From Polytrichum commune (lineage: Eukaryota; Streptophyta; Polytrichopsida; Polytrichales; Polytrichaceae): a DNA stretch of 64,000 bases. Of the stretch, positions 54,878 through 64,000 are shown piece by piece; within the stretch, counting starts at the first letter, position 1; each line of letters opens with the position of its first letter. Location: NCBI GenBank assembly GCA_950295325.1, contig OX485805.1, forward strand, positions 42,556,758 to 42,620,757, in the 5' to 3' direction. A model generated the notes under the pieces. It worked only from the letters and a program-made list of their open reading frames with translations, was not told the DNA's origin and ran no database searches. A program made the translations under genes and the position numbers.

Positions 54878-55790
54878 TTAGACAAAGACACCCACACAAT
54901 GATGGAAGACAAGACAAGAAGGTAGAATGAATAACCTTGTGAGACTATCCATTGATGAGGCCATCATCAATAAGGCGTTCGTCATATTTCCTAGATTTTT
55001 GGTTTTTTCCACCTCTAATTCGTAAAGTTTTTGATCCATAGTGAAGGTTTGCAACTCCTTGTGCACAATTCTCGCATCCTGCACCACATCAAAAGCCAAC
55101 ACCTCGTTTCTCCAAGCATGTTTATCCCTCTCTTGAGCCTCCGCACAAGCAAGATAGTCGTAGTTAAAATTCTTCACAAAATCCACCAAGTTGTCGGTGC
55201 TGGAGGATTTCCTTTTAGGACCGGTATTCCCCGGCATGTCATCCCCAGGTGTTCCTTCTGTTGGAGTTTGAGACATGTGCACGGAAGACATTGCTAGACT
55301 ACCCACTACAAATGGAGGAGGAACACATGGTGTAGGTGGAGAATGCCCAAAATGTCTAAGAACCGGCGGCGCTAGGCGATTGCAATCCATGACATCCGAT
55401 GCATGGCCAAAGATTTTTCTCTTCCCCACAAACCCCTCCATGTCATTGTACATTGGCTCACTAAATTCAAAAAACCTCATTTTACTAGTTTTGGACAAGT
55501 CCTTCTTCTCCGCCCACTCATATCCCACTTATTACTTGAGCCCGTGCCCTCTATGTATTTTTTTTTTGGTAATCCTTAATCAAGCCATCCCACTTATTGG
55601 TTATTCGGTGGGCATCCCTAGACCTAAAATCCACTGCATTCATGCATCTGGCCAAAACCAATTTCCATGTGGTGGATCCATATACAAATCGCACAAGAGA
55701 AGGTTGATTTGAATTATGTCTCCCATCCCACTTAGTCCATCTTTGACCAATGAGAACAAGCATCTCTGACTCCGTCCAGTTCGGCCCTCA
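54878..55790 (-). pseudogene. Frameshifted Myb/SANT-like (trihelix-type) DNA-binding protein remnant
   Basis: Reading down the minus strand from 55790, GPNWTESEMLVLIGQRW starts a Myb/SANT-like (trihelix) domain and continues TTWKLVLARCMNAV, RDAHRITNKWDGLIKDYQ to a stop at 55551. The next family segment (IEGTGSSNKWDMS) is in a second frame after an A-run (about 55558-55567), and AEKKDLSKTSK..EFSEPMYNDMEG in a third, giving at least two frameshifts. The rest of that frame (to 54878) has a Pro-rich part, TGPKRKSSSTDN and a charged helix. An in-frame TGA lies just upstream of GPNW, so no start is visible. Such domains belong to plant transcription factors and to accessory proteins of Harbinger-type transposons; I cannot decide which. 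Sequencing error at the A-run could explain one shift. Confidence 0.65.
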
Positions 55791-58700
55791 AATTATTTGC
55801 AAAGGTGAAGCAATCACTTCCACCTCTTGTGGAGGTTGGTGCAGACGAATGTGCAGTATGATCAACACCAACTTATGTTCAAACATCACCATCCATATCA
55901 AATGGAAATTAGGTGGAGGGGCAATGTGTACCCTCACTCAAATCCATGACCTCATCCATAATACACAATTGGCCCAAGGAAGCATGTGCAACCAAATGAG
56001 GTTTGAGGTCACATGAGGTTGCCCAAATAACAATTTCTTCCCCCCTTAACAATGTTATGCCATGGTCGAGAATATGTTGTCACACTATAATCTAGGTTTT
56101 TGGATAGTGCCAAGTATCATGAATAAAATCCTTGACATTGGACTGAAAAATCCATATTCCTCGTACATAGTCAAAAGAACTATCCTTTATATGAGGAGAT
56201 GCATATTGGGACCAACTTCATGAGGTCTACTACATGAGGAGTTGAGGCCAATTGGGGTTTTGGCATGCGTAAATTCTTGTATGTTATTGGTCTAATCCAC
56301 TAAATCAACCCCAAGGCCTTTGCATGATGGAGTCAAGGCCATTCCCTAAAGTTCATATTTTGATAACGTAAATTTATATTTTAATGCACTAAAGATCAAA
56401 TTTACCACGGCTCGAGGGAAAAGAATTGGGTTGGACTAAAACGGAAACTTGGTTTGCTTCCTTGGGACTGTGTTAGAGCTTCTTCCCTTCTTGGCTTGAG
56501 CCAATATTTTGTGTGAGTTGGCTTCAGATTTTGAAGGCCTTGACTCCTCACATAAAGTGGCCTCGAATCCTACTATAAGATGATTAGAAACGTTTTCACC
56601 AAAGACCTTTCCTAGAGGGCTTGTTCCCAAAGACCTTTCCTAGAGGGCTTACATGCCATTCCCAGGGGGTGGACTCTTCATTGAAAACCTAAATGATGTG
56701 CATGAATCACTATGAAATAAAATTTCATATATACGGAAATTAATATATAAAAAAAACGTGTATGTACTAACAACATACTAGAAAGTAGACTCATGTATTT
56801 ATACTAACCTTTCAATTTGATGTGATAAATGCCTCTACTACATAAAAAATATAAATCATCAATTAAATAAACCTTTATTACATATAGAATCCACTTTCAC
56901 TTTCCAGTGATAAAGTTATTGATTATTTTTTTCACCCTTAGCATGTACTAACTTAACGATTGCATCAAACAAACAAAGACAAGAGCATAATAATTTCGCC
57001 ACAATCAGGAGAGCAAAACTCAAGGGAACCCATGAGTGCTCCAAGAGCCTCTAGCTTGTCTTAAACCTATGACCCAAATGCAAACTCTAACAAGACTGGG
57101 CATGGTATCATTGAGGACTAGTACCATGTGACAACAATGCATGAAAAAGTGAATTGGATGAAGTTAACACATCTATTGTCAAAAGTTTCTCTGAACCTTA
57201 GGGCACCCTTTTGTGAATCTACCTTTACTTCAAAAGAAAAATTGCCCAATTAACATGTATGCACTAATGAAATAATACCTCTCTCTTATGTTTATTGTGT
57301 ACACTAATGCCTAAAATAATACCCCTTCTTATACTCACCTTAGTTCGTACATGATATGAAGTTTCCACCCCAGGATGCCATTCTATATTTTAGAATCTAA
57401 CACTCCATTAACTTAGTTATCTTAATGCGCAACACATTTCTAGCCATGCAATGCTACCTCGAGATGTACGCCTGGCATTGGGAAGGCATTTTACCCCATG
57501 TATTACTATAGCACATGTCAAGTTACCGCACTCATTGACGGTAAATTTTGGTGGGATCTTGGTGTTACATTGGATGTAGTGTTTCCATTATTGGTGAAGT
57601 ATCCTTAAGGAAGGAGGATCATCCATTGGAGTTGTTCGTAATCCCCAATAATTGTAGTATCTCATATCTATGATTGTGGGAAATGTACCCTAATGTAATA
57701 ATTGGTGATAAAGGGATGTTGTTTAAACTATCAAAATGACGTGGTATTTTATTATATTTTAATTTCCATCTCATCCATACTTGTAGATTGCATATCATTT
57801 TGGTTGTGAGATCAAGTTATTTTTATGTACAATTTCTCTATTGACTTGTGTCTTGGGCAAAGGGGAGAATGATTGAAGTGATTATTACATGATTATTATC
57901 CTTGTGGGCCTTAGGTTGTAGTGTTAAAGTGATTTGTGTGTGGTTTTCCTCCCTACACCTTGTCCTTGGATGTCTCTAGTGGGACCACGTTAAGGTAAGT
58001 GGGCTTAATTAGGTTACTTATTTTAATCGAACATCTAGATTTGAGTTGCATGTAACTAAATGTGGATCTCAAGGTGGATCTCATAAAGACATTTCCAGTA
58101 ATAGAGATTAGACCAAGAATACAAATATGGTAAGCTTTAAACCATACTTTGTTTTCTCTTTGTACTTATGAGGCATTAGGGAAAAATTTGTTTACACTTG
58201 TCCATGTTGAACTGTGGTTTTGCATTGAAAGTGATGCAATTTACTTATTCGCTTTGGGACAAAGCAAGGAACAAAGTGAATATTATACATAAGTATTTTA
58301 TTGGTCATCTGACTTTGTCTGTGTATCTTTAGTGACATGTTAAGTTCTAACCACAATTGCTCAGACATTTCAAGGCCAAAGGTGTAGATTATCATCCACT
58401 GGAACTGTGGTACATGGCCCCCAAGACATAGGACTTTGGATTCTAGTGTACCATATCTACAATTTCACCATCATCCCCACATAGTGTAAACGCTCTAGGA
58501 TTAGTGGGGTGCATCAAGTAAATATTGTTAGTGGTTGTAGTGATGTGCAACATTTAATAATCATGAAAGTAGAACCAAGGAAAGTACTGGAATCACATCC
58601 ACAACCATAACCACATTGATCACCCCTAGTGTACTTATGGCCCTTGCAGGTTCGATTACAGAAAACAACAACTATTGCAATATGGTTGATGATTGTTGTT

Positions 58701-60117
58701 TACTTTTTTTAGTTTCACTTTGAAGGACAAAAGTTGTTGAATGCAAGCACTCTACAATAGTAATTAACAATAACCACAACCACAACTACATCAATCTTGG
58801 TGCTCAACTATGTTACAAAACGTGTTTCAAGGTGGTTGAGATGCTTAGAGTACGTTTTCTTTGGTCATGTTTTGTTTGGATTTGCTATGTGATCTACAAC
58901 ACATAATGTAGGTTGATAGTAGGTTGGAACTTGGATAGAGAAGAATTAAAGATAATCAAGCCTAATTTTTTTGGGAAATTATTGAGTTGGATGGCCTAAT
59001 TGAAAGGAAAATTAATCATCAAAATGTCTAAATATTAGGAAATTTTGGTGCATTTAAAACTTCAATATCGTTTGTAACAATCAATAATCTCTCATACTTG
59101 TTAATGGGATGGAAAATTTGAATAATTTGCCTCTCCTTCTTAGCCATGCTTGCAAATTCTCAAACAACCTCTACTAAACATGATCACAAAACGACAAGGA
59201 AGATTGTTCACAACCCTAGTTAGCACACTAAGGAGGCTTGACCATAAACCCTAAAGGTTAACATCGCATACTTAGGCGCCATGAACGAATGAAGTTATAG
59301 TACATAGATTTTTATATAGAATATGTTATGTGCCTGAATATATAAATAAACACATACATGTATACATGTTTGCCTAATTATCCATAAATGTTTTATGGGC
59401 TGCCTAAACTTTTTTTGAAACAAATTACTTATTGGGTATTTTTTGCTCAACATGCTATCAACCTACAGTGTCCAATAAAGATCTACATGGCCAAAGCATG
59501 GGAGAGATTGTTATAGACAATTTGAGAAAGAAAAAAACAAACATCAAAATCTACAACTTGCTCGTCTCCATTCCAAGGATTGCACCAATAAGCATGATGA
59601 CATTTGAGGTCCAATCCACTCTTTAACTACAACCATACCTTGTGTGCAAATGCAAAGTCTTAGTTGTGTTTGAAGGTGGACCCAAACTACAACCATATGT
59701 ACACCGAGCTGTAGTATACCTCAAGTGTAAACAACCCTTGAGTCACACCCCCAATGAATGTGCCCTCATTTGCTTGTACGCAAATAGATACACTATAAGC
59801 ATATTTGATATCAATGAAGTACTATATTTCCCTCCCATTTCATTCAGAATCTACAAATCATCAAAACATATACACCACTCATAAGCACCTTATAAGATAT
59901 TCCTTTGGAGCTTTCCATAAAGATATTTGGCAACGTGACTACAAGATCAAAAGTAAACATAAGCCACACAAGTGACAGAGCATAAGATGGAACAAACTAA
60001 TTTAATCACACAACATCACAAACACCTAGGTGTGTGAATTCTTCAATCTAAACAAACAACTTTAAAGTAAGCATAATCGCAGATAAGCCAAATTCAACCT
60101 TCATGCATATGGAACCA
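55791..60117. other. Gene-free stretch
   Basis: No supported gene. It holds a direct-copy dispersed repeat (56655-56930) and a GGTAGA-family terminal fragment (about 57985-58120). Otherwise it is AT-rich sequence with only short frames. Confidence 0.5.
56655..56930. repeat. Dispersed repeat, direct copy of 12110-12390
   Basis: GGACTCTTCATTGAAAACCT, TATGTACTAACAACATACTA, TTTGATGTGATAAATGCCTC and CCACTTTCACTTTCCAGTGA align in order with the SPAG17 intron copy. Confidence 0.6.
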
Positions 60118-60200
60118 ACCCATTATTCTTGTTGCAATGGCTTTTGATTCCTCACTTAGAGATGCGGCCCCATAAGGAGCTTATATTCTTTTTCTAGAAC
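60118..60200. repeat. Dispersed repeat 'GATGAGGAATC', copy 4 (inverted)
   Basis: CTTGTTGCAATGGCTTTTGA, TTCCTCACTTAGAGATGCGG, CCCCATAAGGAGCTTA: the complement of the copies at 8398 and 27978. Confidence 0.55.
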
Positions 60201-60879
60201 CATCCAATGCGTCATGTCTTATAAGGAGGAAACCATATGACATGCACAATTCACATACCAATTGTGCTGATTTGATGTTTGTTGACTACTTTATGTGCCA
60301 TGAGCTCAGAATTTCGTAAAGCAACACCTCAGGCAGATGGCATTGCCAACACTGCTCAAAATGTGGTGATGTCTTTGTAGGGATCTATATCAGACGTCCA
60401 ATTCGACAGACCTTTCACTGTTTTTTGAAAATGGACCGATCCTTGTAAAGACAAACTCCAAAAACTCCAAACCTCTGATAAGTATCCACATAAAATATTA
60501 GGGACTTCACTCTCTTCAAAGACATGAATGCAATCGCTAAATAGTGAGCCTCCATAAGGTATGCGAGTGTTATTCAGTTAGTTTTCCTTGTTCCTCATCT
60601 TCTATTGTTCATATTCATGTCTTCAAACTTGTGTTGCATTACTAAATCTATGATGAAACATCAGCAAACACCAAATTGGTGACCGGACCTCACCTAATTT
60701 AGTCATGGTTATTGGAAATGCATGTTTGTTGATTCCTTAATTGAATACATATGTAAGTCCTCACGGTTTCATAACATTATTCAGTTGTATGGTTGTGCTT
60801 CATTCCATACTTAGCGTTTGATGTGGGCCTCCACTGTCTTACCTTCATGGTAAGAAACTTAGAGAATAGGAAGAAGCTG

Positions 60880-61035
60880 ATGCCGGTACGAATAATGAAT
60901 AGTGCCCGTATGACTAGTAAGGATATTGTGAATAGTGCCGGTATTTTCAGAGATAGTGCTATTATGAATAGTATTTTTCAGTGAATGATACCGGGATGAA
61001 CAATGTTCCTTATGAATAGTGCCGGGAGTATAACT
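60880..61035. repeat. Interspersed short motif GAATAGTGCC(G/C)G
   Basis: ATGAATAGTGCC or close variants occur about seven times within 160 bp at irregular 20-45 bp spacing, several followed by GGTAT or GGGA. Too irregular for a simple tandem repeat; purpose unknown. Confidence 0.55.
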
Positions 61036-61420
61036 CCACCCAAATATCCAAGTGTTAGCTTGAACGTATGAATAGTAAATGAATGTTCTTACTTTGTTCG
61101 GGGACCCCGCATAACATAATTGACATATTCCAGGGTCATGGAACCGACCCACATGGCAACTAATGTCATCTTGTGGTCACTATTGAGTGTGGACTAGTCG
61201 ATAGAATTTGAGGACATAGTCCAATCTTCACTAAACATCATGTGTCTTTATGGTGTATTTTCTTTGATCCTCAACTAACCACACACCAATCAAATATAGG
61301 TGATTGATCAAGAAAAGTATTTGAACTTAATGACAATATCATAATGTAAAAAAAGGTCACAAAAGATGCAACTCTTTTGTCCTTTGTTCTATAGTTTTAA
61401 TATGTCTGGCATAACATCAT

Positions 61421-61548
61421 TAAGCAGTGTGTGTTCGTTCACATGGACCTTGAGAATATAACCATGGGATGCCCCAACCTCTTGCATGAGGTTGAAGCAT
61501 CCCATGGTTATATTCTTAGGGCCCACTTGAACGAACGCACACTGCTTA
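61421..61548. ncRNA. Candidate miRNA-precursor-like hairpin (128 nt)
   Basis: Arms of 61 nt (61421-61481 and 61488-61548) enclose a 6-nt loop (TTGCAT). Aligning one arm with the complement of the other gives 8 differences, 3 of which are G:U pairs in RNA. The inner part GAATATAACCATGGGATGC (19 nt) pairs perfectly, followed by two mismatches and then 7 pairs to the loop. Size, one-sided mismatch clusters and lack of direct flanking repeats resemble a young plant MIR gene; a foldback MITE is the main alternative. I recognise no known miRNA. Strand unknown. Confidence 0.5.
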
Positions 61549-62516
61549 AAAATGTAATGGGAAAGTATGGACATTCACAAACACAATCAATTCATGTACG
61601 AGGTTGAGATGTATCGGTGTATGCATTCAACTGTTGCTAGTAAACCAAACACCAACCGCTTAAATTGCCATGTCCAGCAAGGAAGTTGATTTTTAGTTGG
61701 CTTTTGTGGCAAGATTGAACTACATTACCTGGTGATCCTCAACACTGCATTTTGCAACAAACAATTTTTCTCCAGCTGGAAATAACTTTTCTCCACATCT
61801 AGAATAAATCAGATTGTAGTGAATTTAGTCAAATGAGTAGCCATGGTATCTGGATTCTGACCAGTTCATACGAAGTGACCAACATTTAATGTTGAGTGAG
61901 TCGAGGTTTAATATCTTTTTCAGTGCTAACTCAACATTTAGCCAGTGATTCATTCCACATTGATTCAACTTATTGTTCATCCTTTTAGGTGATTCACAGA
62001 AACAAAAACTAAAATTGCAAGCCTGTCTTTGGTTTGTAGTTTAATGTGATTGAATGAAATCAGCGTTGATACATGAATTTAGAGATTTATGATATTGTTA
62101 GCCAGTGAGATTCAAACTTCACTCTTTAGCTCCAATCTCCAATCTCCAAACTGCAATAGTAATCTGCAAAGCTAACCTGGAAAAACAAATCTGTCTGGAA
62201 ACTACTCCTGCTCCACAGTACCTGAAATAATGAAAGAAAGAATGCATCAAACTGTACAATGCCGTATTTCGCATGTGGGGGGCTACTCAGGGTATGTCAG
62301 TTGAAGTGAAGACAATGATGAGATAGATGAGGAAAGAAGAAAAAGGTGGAAAAGGTTGGGCTTGCCTGCCACCAGAGACTCCTCTCAAAATCCGCCATTT
62401 GTATACTCTCTACCAATATCATAATATTTCTATGCTGGAACTTGGAAGCATCTGAATCATCAGCCAGGAAAATTGAATATTCAGAACTGCTCATAGTCAA
62501 TACATTATAGGTAAGA

Positions 62517-62894
62517 GGTAGACAACCCTTACTCAGTTACTTTTCTTATTAGGACACCTACATTTGAGTGGTATGTGGTTTGATGTGGCTCCAAGAATGG
62601 AATTCAAAAAAACATATGTTTGAAAGAGATTGGAATGCATGCTCAGAATATGAAAACCATTCTAGGCTCCATAATCAATATACTGTAATTGGGGGAGGAC
62701 CTATATGATTATTTAATGAGCATGAGAATCTCCACATTATAATGAAGTAAGATACTCATGTGAGCTCCACAAATTATGAGGAAATGTGCTATGGCCTCGA
62801 TTTGGATGTGCTAACCATCTTGTACTAATTGCGTGTTTCATGTCCTAGGAGAAGTGGGCTAGCCGGAAAATGTAAGCATTCAAGACCCATCTAC
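62517..62894. mobile_element. GGTAGA-family MITE
   Basis: The left end AGGTAGACAACCCTTACTCA, with GTTACTTTTCTTATTAGGAC and ACATTTGAGTGGTATGTGG, and the right end TCCTAGGAGAAGTGGGCTAG ... CAAGACCCATCTAC are present. It is full length (about 378 bp) and the best template for the family consensus. Confidence 0.78.
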
Positions 62895-63075
62895 TGCATG
62901 TCGACGCTGTGCCTCTCACTGTGGTTACTTGCATCAAACTGTCCAGTGGATATCTAATTCTCTTGTGAGAACTTTGCAATCACTCATCCAGGAAAGCTGA
63001 ACAAAATGAACGGGAAATAGCCGGAAAGGCGAAATGTGGAATAGTTTGGGCTTGCTCAGTGGGTCCTCTCGCACC

Positions 63076-63076
<1 letters not shown>

Positions 63077-63111
<35 letters not shown>
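63077..63111. repeat. (TTG)n microsatellite
   Basis: About 11 TTG triplets in a row, non-coding. Confidence 0.9.
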
Positions 63112-63469
63112 GAATAATATCCTGTGAAATCTTCCAGAATAACTGCAAATTCATCACAATATCTTCACGATCAAATTTAAAGTACTTAAGTTGACTTATG
63201 TATGTCTGCTAAGTTAGATCTCCAACTTTTGAGTTATCATGTGTAGGTATCCATAGTACATACATAGCTATTTGCATCGAACTGTACAGTCCATTTCTTT
63301 TCTTTTTCTTGAGGGGAATTAGTATTACTGGCGTCGATGAACTTCTGGAGAGTGAAATTCCCGGATTTCTTGTGAAACCCAATACGAGATTATTCAACAG
63401 TAAAAGGAGAATCAAAGGTTGGAAAAGTCGGGAACAGGGATCAACACTTCTCGAGGTTTGCTTTAAGTA

Positions 63470-63625
63470 TATGAATATATTCCTGTGGAGCCAGGAGTCA
63501 GAAGGAAGGCTGATAATCCATCAGAAAATTTTCATGCATGTCAGATTTGGTTATTGGTATGAACATATTCCTGCAGAGTCTGCCAGAAGGCTGAAAATCC
63601 ATCACAAAACTTTCATGCTTGATTA
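63470..63625. repeat. Two-copy tandem repeat, unit ~77 bp
   Basis: TATGAATATATTCCTG...AGAAGGAAGGCTGATAATCC and TATGAACATATTCCTG...CAGAAGGCTGAAAATCCATC are successive copies, each ending in CA(A/G)AA(C/A)TTTTCATGC-like sequence. Confidence 0.65.
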
Positions 63626-64000
63626 AGTGTATGCCTCTGGTTGTGCTATATAACTTATGCACATCAAAGAGCATCATAATAATCGGTGCTTGCATCGAAC
63701 TACTGTACACTAGACTTGCAGTTTTTATTTTCTTGTAGGTAACGGCACTAAGAAAGCTGAAAAACAAACTTGGAAAAGTTTGGGCTTGCTGGCATATGTA
63801 AGTATGTTTCGAACGGTAGAGTGAACTTCTAATTTCCTTGTGAACCGGAATGCCAGGAGCTACAAATAAACTGGAAAGAGATGAATAGTAGAAAAGAGAA
63901 TCAAAGCAAGGAAAAGTTTTGGGGATGCTGACATATGTCTGATGCATCGAACGGTAAAGTGGATTTATAATTTGCATGTAACATGAAAGAAATTCAACTG

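Larger units (their letters stand above)
62140..64000. repeat. Diverged repeated segments 'GCATCGAACTGTAC'
   Basis: TGCATC(A/G)AACTGTACA(G/A)T, followed by CTAATT(C/T)(T/C)CTTGTGA and GGAAAAG(T/G)TTGGGCTTGC, recurs near 62245, 62930, 63260, 63690, 63800 and 63945 with irregular spacing. It surrounds a MITE and a (TTG)n run; no coding sequence is supported. Confidence 0.5.

Noticed and set aside
58630..58660. GGTTCGATT-like T-loop suggesting a tRNA
   Set aside because: No matching acceptor, D or anticodon stems could be formed around it.

Overview
This window is nuclear DNA from a eukaryote with large, AT-rich introns and GC-richer exons. It carries three multi-exon genes whose splice phases I could chain by hand. 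The main gene is a homologue of the axonemal central-pair protein SPAG17 (PF6), so the organism builds motile cilia or flagella. Two plant-style genes and many short MITE-like elements accompany it. The best fit is a land plant with swimming sperm (bryophyte, lycophyte, fern, cycad or Ginkgo) or a streptophyte alga. I cannot name the species from sequence alone.

Layout. Positions 573-27864 (+) hold the 3' part of the SPAG17/PF6-like gene: 28 exons, one tentative, giving about 1783 codons; the 5' exons lie upstream of the window. Positions 37428-30744 (-) hold a complete 6-exon, 358-residue FAD/NAD(P)H oxidoreductase of the AMID/AIFM2 (FSP1) family. Positions 44395-40176 (-) hold a complete 8-exon, 349-residue mitochondrial carrier of the SLC25A38/Hem25 (glycine carrier) type. 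SPAG17 and the AMID gene are convergent. The AMID and carrier genes are head-to-tail on the minus strand. From 44396 to 64000 no intact gene was found. That stretch has repeat arrays, MITEs, a frameshifted Myb/SANT-like (trihelix) remnant at 54.9-55.8 kb, a long miRNA-precursor-like hairpin at 61421-61548, and diverged repeats at the end.

Repeats. At least four short inverted-repeat element types recur. (1) A 410-bp hAT-like MITE has two copies, each with a perfect 8-bp target-site duplication. (2) A 0.3-0.4 kb family with GGTAGA... termini has about eight full or partial copies. (3) A ~220-bp family has GGCGGGAC...GTCCC ends. (4) A CACTA-like foldback lies in the last SPAG17 intron. Tandem arrays with 180-370 bp units sit upstream of the AMID gene and on both sides of carrier exon 1.

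The three genes do not form a pathway: one is a flagellar structural protein, one a quinone or NAD(P)H oxidoreductase, one a mitochondrial amino-acid carrier. All exon calls come from reading frame, GT-AG borders, phase continuity and remembered family patterns; no database search was possible.
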